Assembly: GCA_027625915.1 (NCBI GenBank)
Contig: JANTQA010000033.1
Location: 8,928,001-8,992,000 of the forward strand
Direction of reading: 5' to 3'
Source of the DNA: Anaeramoeba flamelloides
Lineage: Eukaryota; Metamonada; Anaeramoebidae
DNA length: 64,000 nt
Shown here: in pieces, positions 33,602 to 43,901 of the stretch
How the letters are laid out: each line of letters opens with the position of its first letter
Numbering within the stretch: position 1 is the stretch's first letter
Position numbers and translations under genes: made by a program
The notes under the pieces: model-generated
What the model was told of the DNA's origin: nothing
Database searches by the model: none
Seen by the model: only the letters and a program-made list of their open reading frames with translations

Positions 33602-34352
33602 GGGATTAACGTCTACCTCAGAGAAGCCTATGATAAAAGTATGTTACTACATGGTTGAAATGGTACTAGTGCCATCATTCAAATGACTCTAAAAAAAAAG
33701 ACTTGTAAACTAGTAATATTTGTTGATCTAATCTATTAAAAATATTCTTTGTATTAATAAAAAACCCAACAATTTCAGAAATAAATCTACATTTCTATAC
33801 AAATTTAAAGGCTGAATTGACAATATTCAAACTACAAAGTTAAAAATTATTTTTCTTAAATTTGTGGCAAATTGTAGATATATGGTTAAAAAATTCAATT
33901 TTTTTAAACAATTAAAATAATTAACCAATAGATTTTTTTGTAAAAATATTTCTGAAATATTGGAAATATTACGATGTTAAAAAGATCTTTAGCAAAAGGA
34001 AATCAAACAGAATCATTCTTTGAGTTTTTATGTTCAAATTTATTGAGGCAATCTTTGAAATTAAATAATTTAATTACTTTTAAAAGTTCTAAATATGAAT
34101 TATTAAATACCGGAATACTATTATTTTGAATTTCTATTTTTAGATCTAGAAAAGGGATTAAAAAAAAAATTCCATAAAATGAAAATTTTTAATAATGATC
34201 CTTAGTAAAAACCAATATTTTATTGTACAATAAGATTTATTATAGCTTTTTTAGAGTCACAGAAACTATTTGTGCCAATGGGACACTAATATCATTTGCG
34301 CCCAATCACAAACCTGCGTTAATTATCGAGAAATTATGATGACACTAATCCC
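33602..34352. mobile_element. TTAA-flanked MITE-like element (piggyBac-like)
   Basis: TTAA at 33598-33601 and 34353-34356 borders inverted ends GGGATTAACGTC and GACACTAATCCC. Subterminal similarity (ACTAGTGCCA and TGACTCTAAAAAA in both arms) continues for about 110 bp. The 0.5-kb interior is AT-rich and non-coding. TTAA duplication is the hallmark of piggyBac-type transposons. Short coding-like frames inside the arms are incidental. Confidence 0.65.
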
Positions 34353-34379
34353 TTAAAAAAATTGTTTCAGTCCAAAGTG

Positions 34380-35640
34380 GCCCAACATTTTTCTCAAATA
34401 TCAATTTTTTTTTATAATTTACCTTTAAAGGGCAAATATGAAATAAGCCAAATAATACATATCAAAAGACAGCTGAAGTTAATATGAAATAAAACTAATT
34501 TATCAATATATTTTCTTAAAAATAGAAAAACTCAAATTCTTAGTTCCCCATTAAAATAAAATGTTCATTTTGATCTCCGATAGAATATCGAAAGAAAATT
34601 CCAAAATAAATAAATATGATCTCTCAACAATCATCTTCAATATTTAAATAACATTAGAATAACACATTTTACTGTAAGTGACCTTCGATCTTGAAATAAA
34701 TAAAAAATTTGCTTACTAAATTACTAGTTAAAAAAAATCAAAAAAAAAAAAAGACTAAAAATGGGAAAAAAAGATATAAAATGATTTTTTTCAAATAATT
34801 TTTATTTATTTTAATATCAATTTAAACCTTTTAAATATATATAATTTTACTCATTATAACTTACTCCTTTCACTGGAAAATAGTTTAGATGAGATATGAA
34901 CTTTTTTAAGATTTATAAGAATAGAAAAATAGTATAAAAAAATTAGTCAAGTTTTCTAAAATAACTTTAAATAATATTTTTAAAGTGAAATTTATTAGAG
35001 AAATAATTTTTCATTTATTACATATAGAATTTGAAATAAGTTGATTTACTAAAATTTATAAATATAATTTAAGAAACCAAAATTTTTACCAAAATATTTC
35101 CACTTCAACTACAGAACTATCTCAAATGTTTTAAAGTTCTAATCCCTTTCACATAAGTATTGATCTCAGATTATATGTTTAAAATTTCACAAATAAAAAG
35201 TTTTGGATTTAAAAAATAAATAAAGCAACTATACCAAATAAACCCAGGATTAAAATTAATCTTCAAAAATATAAAATGGATTTTTTGCTAATCTCTAATC
35301 TGTACCCTTTTCAACTTCAAAATTCTGTTTAAAACTATTTTCACAGCCATTAAATAGAAACCAAGCTTTAAAAGTAGTTTAACATTTCACTATCTTTAAC
35401 AGACCATTCAAATTTTTTACAATTTTAATTATGCTAGTTAATAAAGATATTTCTAACTAAAAGGAATCAATCAAACCAAAATTATGAATATTGATTACGA
35501 AGAAAATAATCAATTCAACTAACAATTCAATTTGATGAATAATATACACTAGTTCTAAAATTTCGAAAATAAATGAAAAAATTAATCACTCCCGGAAACC
35601 ACCTTTCAATAATTCGTCCATTATTTATTCACTTTAATCC
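34380..35640. other. AT-rich stretch with diverged repeat remnants
   Basis: 34380-34660 is similar in inverse orientation to 56640-56940 (TGTTTCAGTCCAAAG, GTTCATTTTGATC). The remainder is low-complexity A/T with no supported gene. Confidence 0.4.
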
Positions 35641-35649
35641 CTGATTTTT

Positions 35650-35895
35650 ACAAAAAATTTATCATAAAGATAAGCTTAATTTCAAAAATAGGGATAGATA
35701 TTCCAATCAGAATAAAAATTTGTTTAATTTTTTTTTTTTTTTGAATAATAAGGTGTTTTACTAAAGTGTTTAGAACTAATAACCAATAAAGATTATTAAA
35801 TAAAAGTATTGTGTAACCATTGTATTTTTTGATGGACAAATTAAAAAAGAAAAAAATAATAGTAAAAAAATTTGCCCCTAATTTTAAAATTTGGC
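35650..35895 (+). repeat. Unclassified repeat R5, copy 1
   Basis: GAATAATAAGGTGTTTTACT, ATAACCAATAAAGATTA and TTTTAAAATTTGGCTTAT recur in the same order at 43530-43755. In this copy a TA-MITE is inserted directly after GGCTTATA. Confidence 0.6.
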
Positions 35896-35900
35896 TTATA

Positions 35901-36092
35901 CAGTCAGTTCAACTTTTAAGACACAAACTTTCACGAAATTTAAGGCACAAAAAATTCTCAAATTATGGTACAAAATTTTGAATTTTTATTTTTACAAATT
36001 ATTTTAAAAAAACTGAAATTTGTACCTTAATTTGAGATATTTTTGTGTATTAAATTTCGTTAAAGTTTATGCCTTAAAAGTGGAACTGACGT
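35901..36092. mobile_element. TA-flanked MITE, CAGTCAGTT family, copy 2
   Basis: CAGTCAGTTCAACTTTTAAG on the left; CTTAAAAGTGGAACTGAC on the right; TA on both sides. Inner AAATTTAAGGCACAAAAA and inverse. About 192 bp, folding back almost completely. Confidence 0.8.
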
Positions 36093-36234
36093 TATATATA
36101 TAACCTGATATTATAATAATTAAATTAAAATAAAATCAAAAATCAAAAATCAAAAAAAAAAGTTTTTCAAAATTTTTGAAAAAGAGTTTATTTAGTCAAA
36201 AAAATTATATATAAATATTATTTATTAATTATAA

Positions 36235-36350
36235 AAGGAGTGTTAATCACACTCTAGTTACCCTCAGACTTAAACCACATTTCAGAGATTCATATTAAAT
36301 TTATATTTTTTACAATTATTAATTAATGAAATTAAATTCAAACCATCAAA
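36235..36350 (-). mobile_element. LINE family-A 3' end, short truncated copy
   Basis: GGAGTGTTAATCACACTCTA, a mutated version of the terminal hairpin, followed by CAGACTTAAACCACATTTCA and a brief minus-strand tail remnant. Confidence 0.55.
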
Positions 36351-36965
36351 TTTCATAAATATTATTGTTAAAAAACCAGGAGATAGGAAAAAGTTTGAAC
36401 ATTATTTTTTATTGTTAATATTTGGAAAATCAAAATAAAATCCTTTTTCGAACGAAATAAATTTTATTATTGGCCTAATAAATAAACACTAATAAGGTTG
36501 TTTAAAGCTCGGTACCTATATAATATATATTTATTTGGTTACTAAACCTAAATAGATCAACTTATTTTTGATAAAAAAAATCGTGCTTTATAGAGAGGTT
36601 TGCTACAAATTTGTAAAAGGATAATTTTATTACTTTTTTTTTTTTTGATTGGTTGAATATTATTTTGAATAAATACAATGCCATTGATCATCATTCTCAA
36701 AAGTATATAGTGATAATTTTCAAAGTTTGAGTCTTAAATAAAAGAAATTATTAATCCATGACAAAACAATTTGCCTAACTTTTAACAATTAATAATGATG
36801 AACAAACTTATAACATTTAAAGTATTTTTTTCAATACTTTCCAAATATTTTTTTATTAGTTCTTTGTTGATGTATTCTATTGGTTGAAAAAGAAATTGAA
36901 CAGAATTTGAATTCCTTTTTACTACCACAATTAGTTTTAATAATAAATCTATCAAATAAAGAAAT
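36351..36965. other. AT-rich stretch, nothing recognised
   Basis: Lies between a LINE end and an R1 repeat. No open frame with credible codon use, no splice-bounded exon and no repeat match was found. Confidence 0.45.
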
Positions 36966-36969
36966 TAAA

Positions 36970-37505
36970 ATCCCAAAATTTTCCACACAGTCAAAAGTGT
37001 TTAAAAAATCACAATAATACCATTTCCTTGAAAATTCGAAATAATTTTGATTTTTGATAAAATATGAAAAATATTTTTTTATCTTTTAGTTGTTTTTGTT
37101 TTCTATTCATTTTTTATATTACTTAACTTGTTTCTTTCAATCAAAATTATTTTCCAAGATTGATATTATGTGTAAGCAGAGTTGTTAAAATAGATGAACT
37201 CAAAAAAATTAGTTGATAGATATCTAACCATTTGATCGATCAATAATCCTAATATAATTCAAACAAATTTACCAATGTATTTTTTTGTTAGCCAATCTTC
37301 AAAATTTTTAACAAACTTCTTGATTTATTTGTATTAATAATTATTTATAGTTTTATTTTGTGAGTATTGTAATTTATAAACAAATGTTAACATTCCAATT
37401 AGTGAATAGTTTTAATTTAGTATTTCTTCGTGAATTGATTAAATAAGTTTTTTTTTCACTAACCGAATTTTGGTATTTTAAAAATTTTGAATTGGAGTTT
37501 TGATC
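36970..37505 (-). repeat. Unclassified dispersed repeat R1, copy 4
   Basis: TTTTCCACACAGTCAAAAGTG, TTTATCTTTTAGTTG, TTTGATCGATCAATAATCC and TTTTGAATTGGAGTTT in the inverse order to the 8975-9520 copy. Confidence 0.7.
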
Positions 37506-37555
37506 AATTCCCAATATTTTTTTTCTCTTATAGAATTATAATTAATTAATTTCCC

Positions 37556-37970
37556 TTTTTTTTTTTTTTTTTTTTTTTTGATTCAAAAATTATTAATTCA
37601 TCCACTTTGGTTCTTTCCTTCTTTCTTCGATTTGTTTTATGTTTTGTAAAATCTTACTTTACAATCACACTACATATAAAGTGAGAGAAGGTGATAATAT
37701 TTTATGCATTATAAAAATTGAATATCCAAATTTTCATTTAAAAGAAAAAAAAAATAAATGATGTTTGTTTTTTTGATTTTTTTTTGATTTGTCTCATATT
37801 TAAATATGAGATTTATTTTATATTCTTAATGATAAAATAAAACGAATTTGAATTTTAAACAAAATTAATTAAAAAAAAACAATAACAAAAAAAAAAAAAC
37901 AAAAACAATATAAAAAGGAAAAATAATAAGAATAAGAATAAGAATATGAATAAGAATAAGAGAATGAAAT
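37556..37970. repeat. Simple repeats downstream of EMC1
   Basis: A T run at 37556-37579 and an (AAGAAT)n hexamer array at about 37920-37965 lie just beyond the EMC1 stop codon. They presumably include its 3' UTR and end-formation signals, but no specific poly(A) signal can be singled out in such AT-rich sequence. Confidence 0.6.
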
Positions 37971-38005
37971 AAAAAAAAAATAAATTTAATCGCGATCAGA
38001 TTTTC

Positions 38006-41000
38006 TTACCAATTAGCTTGAATACGCTTTTTGGCACTGATTCTGTGAAAACAACACAATAACAATAAAAGCAATGTTATTGTGAAGATTAAGAAATGGA
38101 AATTAAAATCGGAATTTAATTTATCAAAGCTTTGAGAAATTGTGATCACATCAAAGAAAATATCGATTCCGTGTATCAAAACAAAGGAAGCCGATTCTAA
38201 GGGGGTATTTTCAGAAACTATTTGGTGAATGGAATTTACCCTCTGCCCCTTAGTTTTTGAGTCTTGATATTGCAAAGATAAAAAAGTTGTGTAGGGTGGC
38301 AAGTTTTCAATCATATTGATTATTTTTAATTTATTCTTCTTCTTGTTGTTAACGTTTTTGTTATCATCTGCCCTTGCCATAACAATTCTTCTTGGATCAA
38401 AATAAGAATCCATGATTACAAAAACCTCGTCTAAGGAATTTGAGAAAATAATTGCATGGGAATTTATATTATTTTTTGTTTTGGTAATTTGCAGATTTTT
38501 AATTAAAGTAGGCACAATATAAGATTGTTTATAAAATTTAATTTTTTCAGGATAATGGAAAAACAAATTTTTAGTCTTATTTTTATAATCTGCGGTTGGG
38601 ATCCTTTCCGAGTATAAATAAATTGAAGTGACGACTGTGGATTTCAATTTTGTATTCCAATAATGATAAATAATTTGATTTTTCATTAATTGGATCTGTA
38701 ATGGCGCCCTTGCATATTCGGATTTAAATTGCCCGATTATGGATCCATCCAAACCGTTGCAAATCACAATAGTGATATACTTTTCAAGGGTATTCTGGAT
38801 TCCCAAGGCTAACAAATTAGGATTATAATAAATATTGGACTCAAGAATTGTAGGGTATTGGTTCTCCTTGGCATATTTAATGGAGACAACCCTTTCGTTG
38901 ACATCAAATTGTTTTGACCAAGTCCATACAATTTGAAATTTTGGCTTTGTGGATGAATATAAAGAGTTTTTGGAGATTTTAACAAAGCTATAACCATTTA
39001 ATGTATTTGTTTCATTATTCATAATAAAAAAATTTATTTTTAAAGCAATTTTGTCAAATAATAGTTTTTTCCTTTCTAAAAATTCTGGAAATAAATGATA
39101 ATTTAATTCCTTATTGATGATTATTAATAATTTCTCATTACATTCATCTTCGCCATCATAATCGTCCCCAGATAAATTATCATCATTGATCTCATTAAAA
39201 TAATTAATATTTATATCGTCATCGTCATCGTCATCATCGGGACCGCCACCGCGAGTAGCACCACTACCACAACTATTCTTGGTAATTAATATAGATTGTA
39301 GTATTTCCCAATCATTAAAAATTTTCGTTTGGTATATTTTACCAGTTAGCGGATCAATCTCAATAATAACAGTAAAATTTTGATCGTCAATTATTTTTTT
39401 CCCGACTATTATTAAATATTTTTTAGATACCTTAAAAGATTGATTAAAAATAATTTCAGGGAATGACCTTTTCCAAATTATTTCATTTTCGAAAGTGTCA
39501 TATCCATAAACGTTCCCAATGGATGTAAGAAAGATGATTATTTTATTTAAATTAAATATTTTATTTTTTTCAAATTTCTCGTGCCATTTGGAAATTTGAG
39601 TATTTAATTCCTCTTCCGCTAATATTGCCTTTTTATCTTCAAAAAATTTGACATTAATTAAATAATCGTTAATCATTAATAATAAAAATTTCAAGTAATC
39701 AATTAAATATTTTTTTAAAAAATGATAATTAAAAAAATGCTTATTCTGCTTAATTTTGAATTTTATATAATTGATTTTTTTCATAATTATTGCAAGCATC
39801 CCACCGCCATCACCGCTCTCACTCTCACTCTCACTCTCACACAAATTACCCTCACCACTACAATCAACCCCAAGCCTTCGATCATTCCCGTTATTAATTA
39901 TCTTCTCGTTATAATTCAATTTTAAATTTGGGTTTGATTGGTAAATTTGTAAATCGATAATTTCACTTAAAGATTCTTCACGCGACCAAATGATTTTATT
40001 GTTATATATCATATGGACTGATTGGTCTTCAAAAACGATTACCATCATTATTGAAGAGTTTGACGAAGATTTCAATTCATTGGAACGATCAAAATCAATT
40101 CCAAATCTTTCTTCGTTGGAATTGTTATTGTAAAAGGTTAAGCCAATATTTGAGATCAAGCCAACCGTTTTTTTTTCAAAGGGGAACTCCAACTTAAATG
40201 TCTTATAAGGGGTGATATTCTCAATAGAAATCACTAATGGCGTTTGCCTAATGTAAGTGATCATCCCATATTTCTGATCAAAGCAGCTTATTATTTCATT
40301 TTTGGGATTCAAACGCCGATGGATTTTTTTAATCATTTGGAATTGGTATTTTTTTTTACAATTTCGATCGTTGATTTTACATCCGGCCTGGCTTTGCAAA
40401 TTGATGATATAAGACGTCTCTTGATCAACCGTTAAAATGAAATTTCCTAAATTGGAGTTGGACTCGAGCCTCCATTTTTTGGAATTGGAGTTTAAAAAAT
40501 CAGATTCCTTCAGAAATCGATCCAATAATAGAATTTTTGGCTCAAACTTTTCGTTGCCAACCTCGTATAAATGAGTGGGACTCACTAAAAATTGTTGTTC
40601 ATTGAAATTTAAGATCCCAATAGAACGGGTGTCCTTTAATAAAAATAGGACAATGCTCCCAGAATAAACCGTGATTATCTTTGTATTTTTTTTAATATAA
40701 AACGCTTTATTAAAATTTAAATGATGCGCACTTCCTTTGTTGTTGTTGTTATTTTTGTTGTTGTTGTCAGATATCAGTTTTGTGTTTATTTTTGAATTTT
40801 CTTCGTTCAAATAATTATTTATCTGCTGGGTGGTTGTTAAATAAAACATTTCTAACATTTGGTTCTGATTTTGCTTTTTCCTTTTCTTATGTTTTTGTTT
40901 TTGATTTTGGTCATTAAAACCAATTAAATTCACTGTTCCTTGTTGTTCGTTTAAATAAATATGACTCAAGTGGAATTGATCCAAATCCAGTTGGAAAGTT

Positions 41001-41533
41001 AAATATTTGTTTCCTGTTTTGAAATCCCAATATTGGACAAAGCCATTTAAATGTGTAACAAAACCATTTTCTCCTAAAACTAATTTGGCTTGGTTCACTT
41101 TTGTATTTCCATTTTCGTTTTCGTTTTCTTTTACTTTTTTATTGTTTCTTTCAGATTTCTCCGTTAATGGTGGTGGACGATCAACACGAATTTGTTCCCA
41201 TAAGATTAAACCAGAGTCAGCATTAATAGCCCTTACTTTGAGGTTGCTTAACAACACCAAGGTTCTTTCGTGGCATTTGACAAGTTCAAGAACCTCTCCA
41301 AAAGGAAAGACTTGCCTCCAGATAATTTTTCCATTGATTTTGTCAAGCAGAGAGATTACATTTAATTTGCTCCGGATTAACAATTGATCAGATCTTCCAC
41401 AATTGAATTCAATTTGGAGTGGCTTTCCTATTCCCTTTTGCACTAATTCTTTATTTGGTCCAGTGAGAATCGTTGCCCTTGTTTGGAAAAGAAGAAAGAG
41501 TAGAAAAAGCAAAGATAAAAAACCCAATGACAT
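38006..41533 (-). CDS. EMC1: ER membrane protein complex subunit 1 (EMC1), 1175 aa
   Basis: EMC1 is the large lumenal, single-pass subunit of the ER membrane complex, which inserts weakly hydrophobic and tail-anchored helices into the ER membrane. From ATG 41533: signal peptide (SLGFLSLLFLLFLLF), then PQQ-like beta-propeller blades (VISLLDKINGKIIWRQVF; INADSGLILWEQI). A second propeller half includes VYGYDTFENEIIWKRSFPE. The C-terminal EMC1-specific domain (DUF1620) carries IHQIVSENTPLESASFVLIH, followed by GIDIFF and a helix at about 1145-1162, ending RIQANW. It is longer than the roughly 1000 residues usual in animals because of low-complexity inserts (Lys/Asn-rich near 230-265, an SESESES run, a poly-Asp run). 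One uninterrupted exon. An acceptor-like TTTTTTCCCCAG 18 nt upstream of the ATG could mark a 5' UTR intron. Confidence 0.93.
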   Translation of the reverse strand: MSLGFLSLLFLLFLLFQTRATILTGPNKELVQKGIGKPLQIEFNCGRSDQLLIRSKLNVISLLDKINGKIIWRQVFPFGEVLELVKCHERTLVLLSNLKVRAINADSGLILWEQIRVDRPPPLTEKSERNNKKVKENENENGNTKVNQAKLVLGENGFVTHLNGFVQYWDFKTGNKYLTFQLDLDQFHLSHIYLNEQQGTVNLIGFNDQNQKQKHKKRKKQNQNQMLEMFYLTTTQQINNYLNEENSKINTKLISDNNNKNNNNNKGSAHHLNFNKAFYIKKNTKIITVYSGSIVLFLLKDTRSIGILNFNEQQFLVSPTHLYEVGNEKFEPKILLLDRFLKESDFLNSNSKKWRLESNSNLGNFILTVDQETSYIINLQSQAGCKINDRNCKKKYQFQMIKKIHRRLNPKNEIISCFDQKYGMITYIRQTPLVISIENITPYKTFKLEFPFEKKTVGLISNIGLTFYNNNSNEERFGIDFDRSNELKSSSNSSIMMVIVFEDQSVHMIYNNKIIWSREESLSEIIDLQIYQSNPNLKLNYNEKIINNGNDRRLGVDCSGEGNLCESESESESGDGGGMLAIIMKKINYIKFKIKQNKHFFNYHFLKKYLIDYLKFLLLMINDYLINVKFFEDKKAILAEEELNTQISKWHEKFEKNKIFNLNKIIIFLTSIGNVYGYDTFENEIIWKRSFPEIIFNQSFKVSKKYLIIVGKKIIDDQNFTVIIEIDPLTGKIYQTKIFNDWEILQSILITKNSCGSGATRGGGPDDDDDDDDININYFNEINDDNLSGDDYDGEDECNEKLLIIINKELNYHLFPEFLERKKLLFDKIALKINFFIMNNETNTLNGYSFVKISKNSLYSSTKPKFQIVWTWSKQFDVNERVVSIKYAKENQYPTILESNIYYNPNLLALGIQNTLEKYITIVICNGLDGSIIGQFKSEYARAPLQIQLMKNQIIYHYWNTKLKSTVVTSIYLYSERIPTADYKNKTKNLFFHYPEKIKFYKQSYIVPTLIKNLQITKTKNNINSHAIIFSNSLDEVFVIMDSYFDPRRIVMARADDNKNVNNKKKNKLKIINMIENLPPYTTFLSLQYQDSKTKGQRVNSIHQIVSENTPLESASFVLIHGIDIFFDVITISQSFDKLNSDFNFHFLIFTITLLLLLLCCFHRISAKKRIQANW

Positions 41534-41554
41534 CAAAAAAGTTGAGATGATCTG

Positions 41555-42290
41555 GGGAAAAAAATTAAAAAAATAAACCGAAATTGACAGAGAAAATCTC
41601 TTAATTATTTCCTTGTTTGAATACTATTTCCAAAATATACCATAGTCTTGGTTTTAAATAATATTCTAGTTTTTTGTTTTGTCTTAAAGGGTTAATAATG
41701 CCAAAATAAATGAAATGTTCCTCAATAAAACACTTTTATTATATTTTTTAAATATTCAAATTTTATGTTCTTTTGCGAATACTTTTATATCTACTCTTTG
41801 AGATGTTGGTTTTAAATAGTGGTTCTTTTAAATTTGTTGATAAAAGTTTAATGTTTTTTTCATGTATTATTAAACCTAATTCCAAAAATTAGATTTTAAG
41901 GAGGGTGGTTCAAAATAAATTCTTTAGAGAAACACAAATCCTATAACTCCAACTGGTTCAGGTGATTAAGATGCTTTATCAAAGATTAAAATTAAATTTT
42001 TGAGAAAAAAAAGTATTTCATATTTATTTTTTTCAATTCGGTTTTAAAACGCTCAGAATACATTCCTTAAAAATACACCTAAATAGATTATAAATTGTTG
42101 AGTTTTTCTTTTAGATCAGTTTTGAGTATAAAAGCACAGACCATTTTTGAAAATTGATTAATTTCCAATATATCAATATTGTTTTTCATTGTCACTCTAC
42201 GTGTTTAGTGGATATTGAGAGTAGAACTAAAAAATAAAAACCAAATAAACTCTGTTTGCCAAAAAAAAAAAAATTAATTTTAATCTTGGA
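41555..42290. promoter_or_regulatory. Divergent intergenic region EMC1 / 42.29-kb gene
   Basis: About 0.75 kb between the EMC1 start (minus) and the ATG at 42294 (plus). If the latter is a true first exon, this region must hold both promoters. No specific element can be identified in the AT-rich sequence. Confidence 0.35.
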
Positions 42291-42293
42291 TAA

Positions 42294-42444
42294 ATGATAG
42301 TAATAGCCTTAACCAGTGGGAATTATAGTATTTCTGGTTTCTCTGAAGAATTAATTTTGAAAATACCTCCCTCAAAGGTTCAAAACCCAAAATCCAAGCC
42401 AAAACAGTATACCCACTTTATATTCGCATCTTATTTAGTTAAAG
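42294..42444 (+). CDS. First exon of an unknown gene (50 codons)
   Basis: ATG 42294 opens MIVIALTSGNYSISGFSEEL then ILKIPPSKVQNPKSKPKQYT and HFIFASYLVK, ending at AAAG/GTAAGA, an excellent donor, phase 1. Codon use is rich in CCC, AGC and ACC. No family recognised, and no convincing second exon was found before the repeats at 42.7-43.9 kb. Confidence 0.55.
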
Positions 42445-42685
42445 GTAAGATTACAAAATATATATAAAATTCAGCACGAGATAAACAAAATCGATTAAAA
42501 TTTGTCTTGAACGGTCGAAAATATCAAAAAGTTTTATTTCATTAAAAGCTTTCACTAAAATCAAAAAATATATTAAAAAAATTATTCTATAATATATTTT
42601 GATTTTCTATAACATTAATATATTAATTTTTTTTTGGATTGGAATATTATATCACTCACTTTGGACTGTATAAATAATATTATAT

Positions 42686-42876
42686 CCAGTTCCACTTTTA
42701 AGGAAGAATATTTCAACGAAATTTACTATACAAAAACAATCTCAAATTAAGGCACAAAATTTTTAATTCTTTTTTACAATTTATATTACCGGAATCTGAA
42801 TTTTATACCTTAATTTGAGATTTTTATTATACCTTAAATTTCGTTGCAGTTTGTGTCTTAAAAGTGGAACTAACTT
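42686..42876. mobile_element. TA-flanked MITE, CAGTCAGTT family, copy 3
   Basis: CCAGTTCCACTTTTAAGG on the left and CTTAAAAGTGGAACTAAC on the right, with inner CAAATTAAGGCACAAAA and inverse. Ends are more diverged than in copies 1 and 2. Confidence 0.75.
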
Positions 42877-43092
42877 TAGTCTTTAAACTTACTTAAGAAT
42901 TCAAAGGTAACTTTTATTTTGTTATTAAAATTTCAAATGAAATATTTTTTAAATTGAAGTTTCCACTTTTAAGAAAACTTAACAAAGTATTTATTTTGAG
43001 AGATAAGATTTGAGTTTACTTTTTTTCATTATTTGATTGATTTTTTAATTTAAACATGATAAATAGAATATTTAAGCTTTTCTAAACTGAAT

Positions 43093-43335
43093 TTATAAAT
43101 GAGATAAATTATCATCACAAAGCTCACAAGAAGTTTCTGACAATATTCTTGTATGACAATTCAAATTAAGATTTAAGGATTTTTTATTTATTTTTATGTC
43201 TGTAATTAGCCATTTTCGGGTCAAAAGGGCACAGTTGTAATTAGTGTAATAACATATTAAAAAGAGTTTGCATGAACATTCAAAGAAAATTTTATCATTT
43301 TGGGAATTTTTGAAATTGAAATCATTTTTTCTCAT
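43093..43335 (-). CDS. Cysteine-rich small ORF, 80 aa
   Basis: From ATG 43335: MRKNDFNFKNSQNDKIFFEC then SCKLFLICYYTNYNCALLTR, and later LNCHTRILSETSCELCDDNL. Spaced Cys/His residues suggest a metal-binding fold, loosely like FLYWCH-type fingers of transposases, but not convincingly. Its 5' end overlaps a repeat shared with 56.5 kb, so it may be part of a mobile element. Confidence 0.4.
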   Translation of the reverse strand: MRKNDFNFKNSQNDKIFFECSCKLFLICYYTNYNCALLTRKWLITDIKINKKSLNLNLNCHTRILSETSCELCDDNLSHL

Positions 43336-43520
43336 TTTTTTCAATTTTTTATTTTTTTTTCATTGGCCTAATTCAGTTGCTAAATTTTTTTTATTTAAAG
43401 ATCAATAGTCAATTGCTCAAAATGTGTTATTTTAATGTTATTTAAACTGTGGAAATGATTTTTGAGACATCAAATTTATTTCTATTGGAATTTTATTCAA
43501 TCTTTGATTCTGATATTTTA
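43290..43520 (+). repeat. Unclassified repeat R4, copy
   Basis: GAAATTGAAATCATTTTTTC through TTTATTTCTATTGGAATTTT matches 56490-56720 in direct orientation. Confidence 0.55.
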
Positions 43521-43529
43521 ATAATATTA

Positions 43530-43755
43530 GCAAAATTTCAAAAATAGGGGTAGATTTTTCAACAGAAAAAAAAAATTGGATTATTTTTTTTTTTTCCTTT
43601 TGAATAATAAGGTATTTTACTAACTTTTTTAGAGATAATAACCAATATGGATTAATAAATAAATATATTGTGTAATCTTTTTATTTTTTGAAAGACAAAT
43701 GAAAAAAGAAAAAAATAATAATAAAAAAGTTTGACACAAATTTTAAAATATGGCT
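43530..43755 (+). repeat. Unclassified repeat R5, copy 2
   Basis: GAATAATAAGGTATTTTACT through TTTTAAAATATGGCTTATG, matching 35650-35895. Here the site is followed by a truncated CTGGTATTTGAATT-family MITE rather than the CAGTCAGTT MITE. Confidence 0.6.
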
Positions 43756-43765
43756 TATGTCAAAA

Positions 43766-43901
43766 ATTTTCACTTCATTTTCATTTTCTTTGTCAAATAG
43801 AGACCCTAAATACCAACCTACTTCGTTTGAGGACTTTATTTCTCAAAAAAAATATGGTAAACAAGGTGAAATTTGTTTCCTATTTATTATTCGAATACCA
43901 G
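43766..43901. mobile_element. Truncated MITE, CTGGTATTTGAATT family
   Basis: AGGTGAAATTTGTTTCCTAT ... TTCGAATACCAG matches the right arm of the family. The left end has only the TTTTCACTTCATTTTC part, so the outer left terminus is missing. Confidence 0.5.

Noticed and set aside
42950-42985. Fifth CAGTCAGTT-family MITE copy
   Set aside because: Only TTTCCACTTTTAAG is present; too short to distinguish from chance next to the real copy at 42.7 kb.
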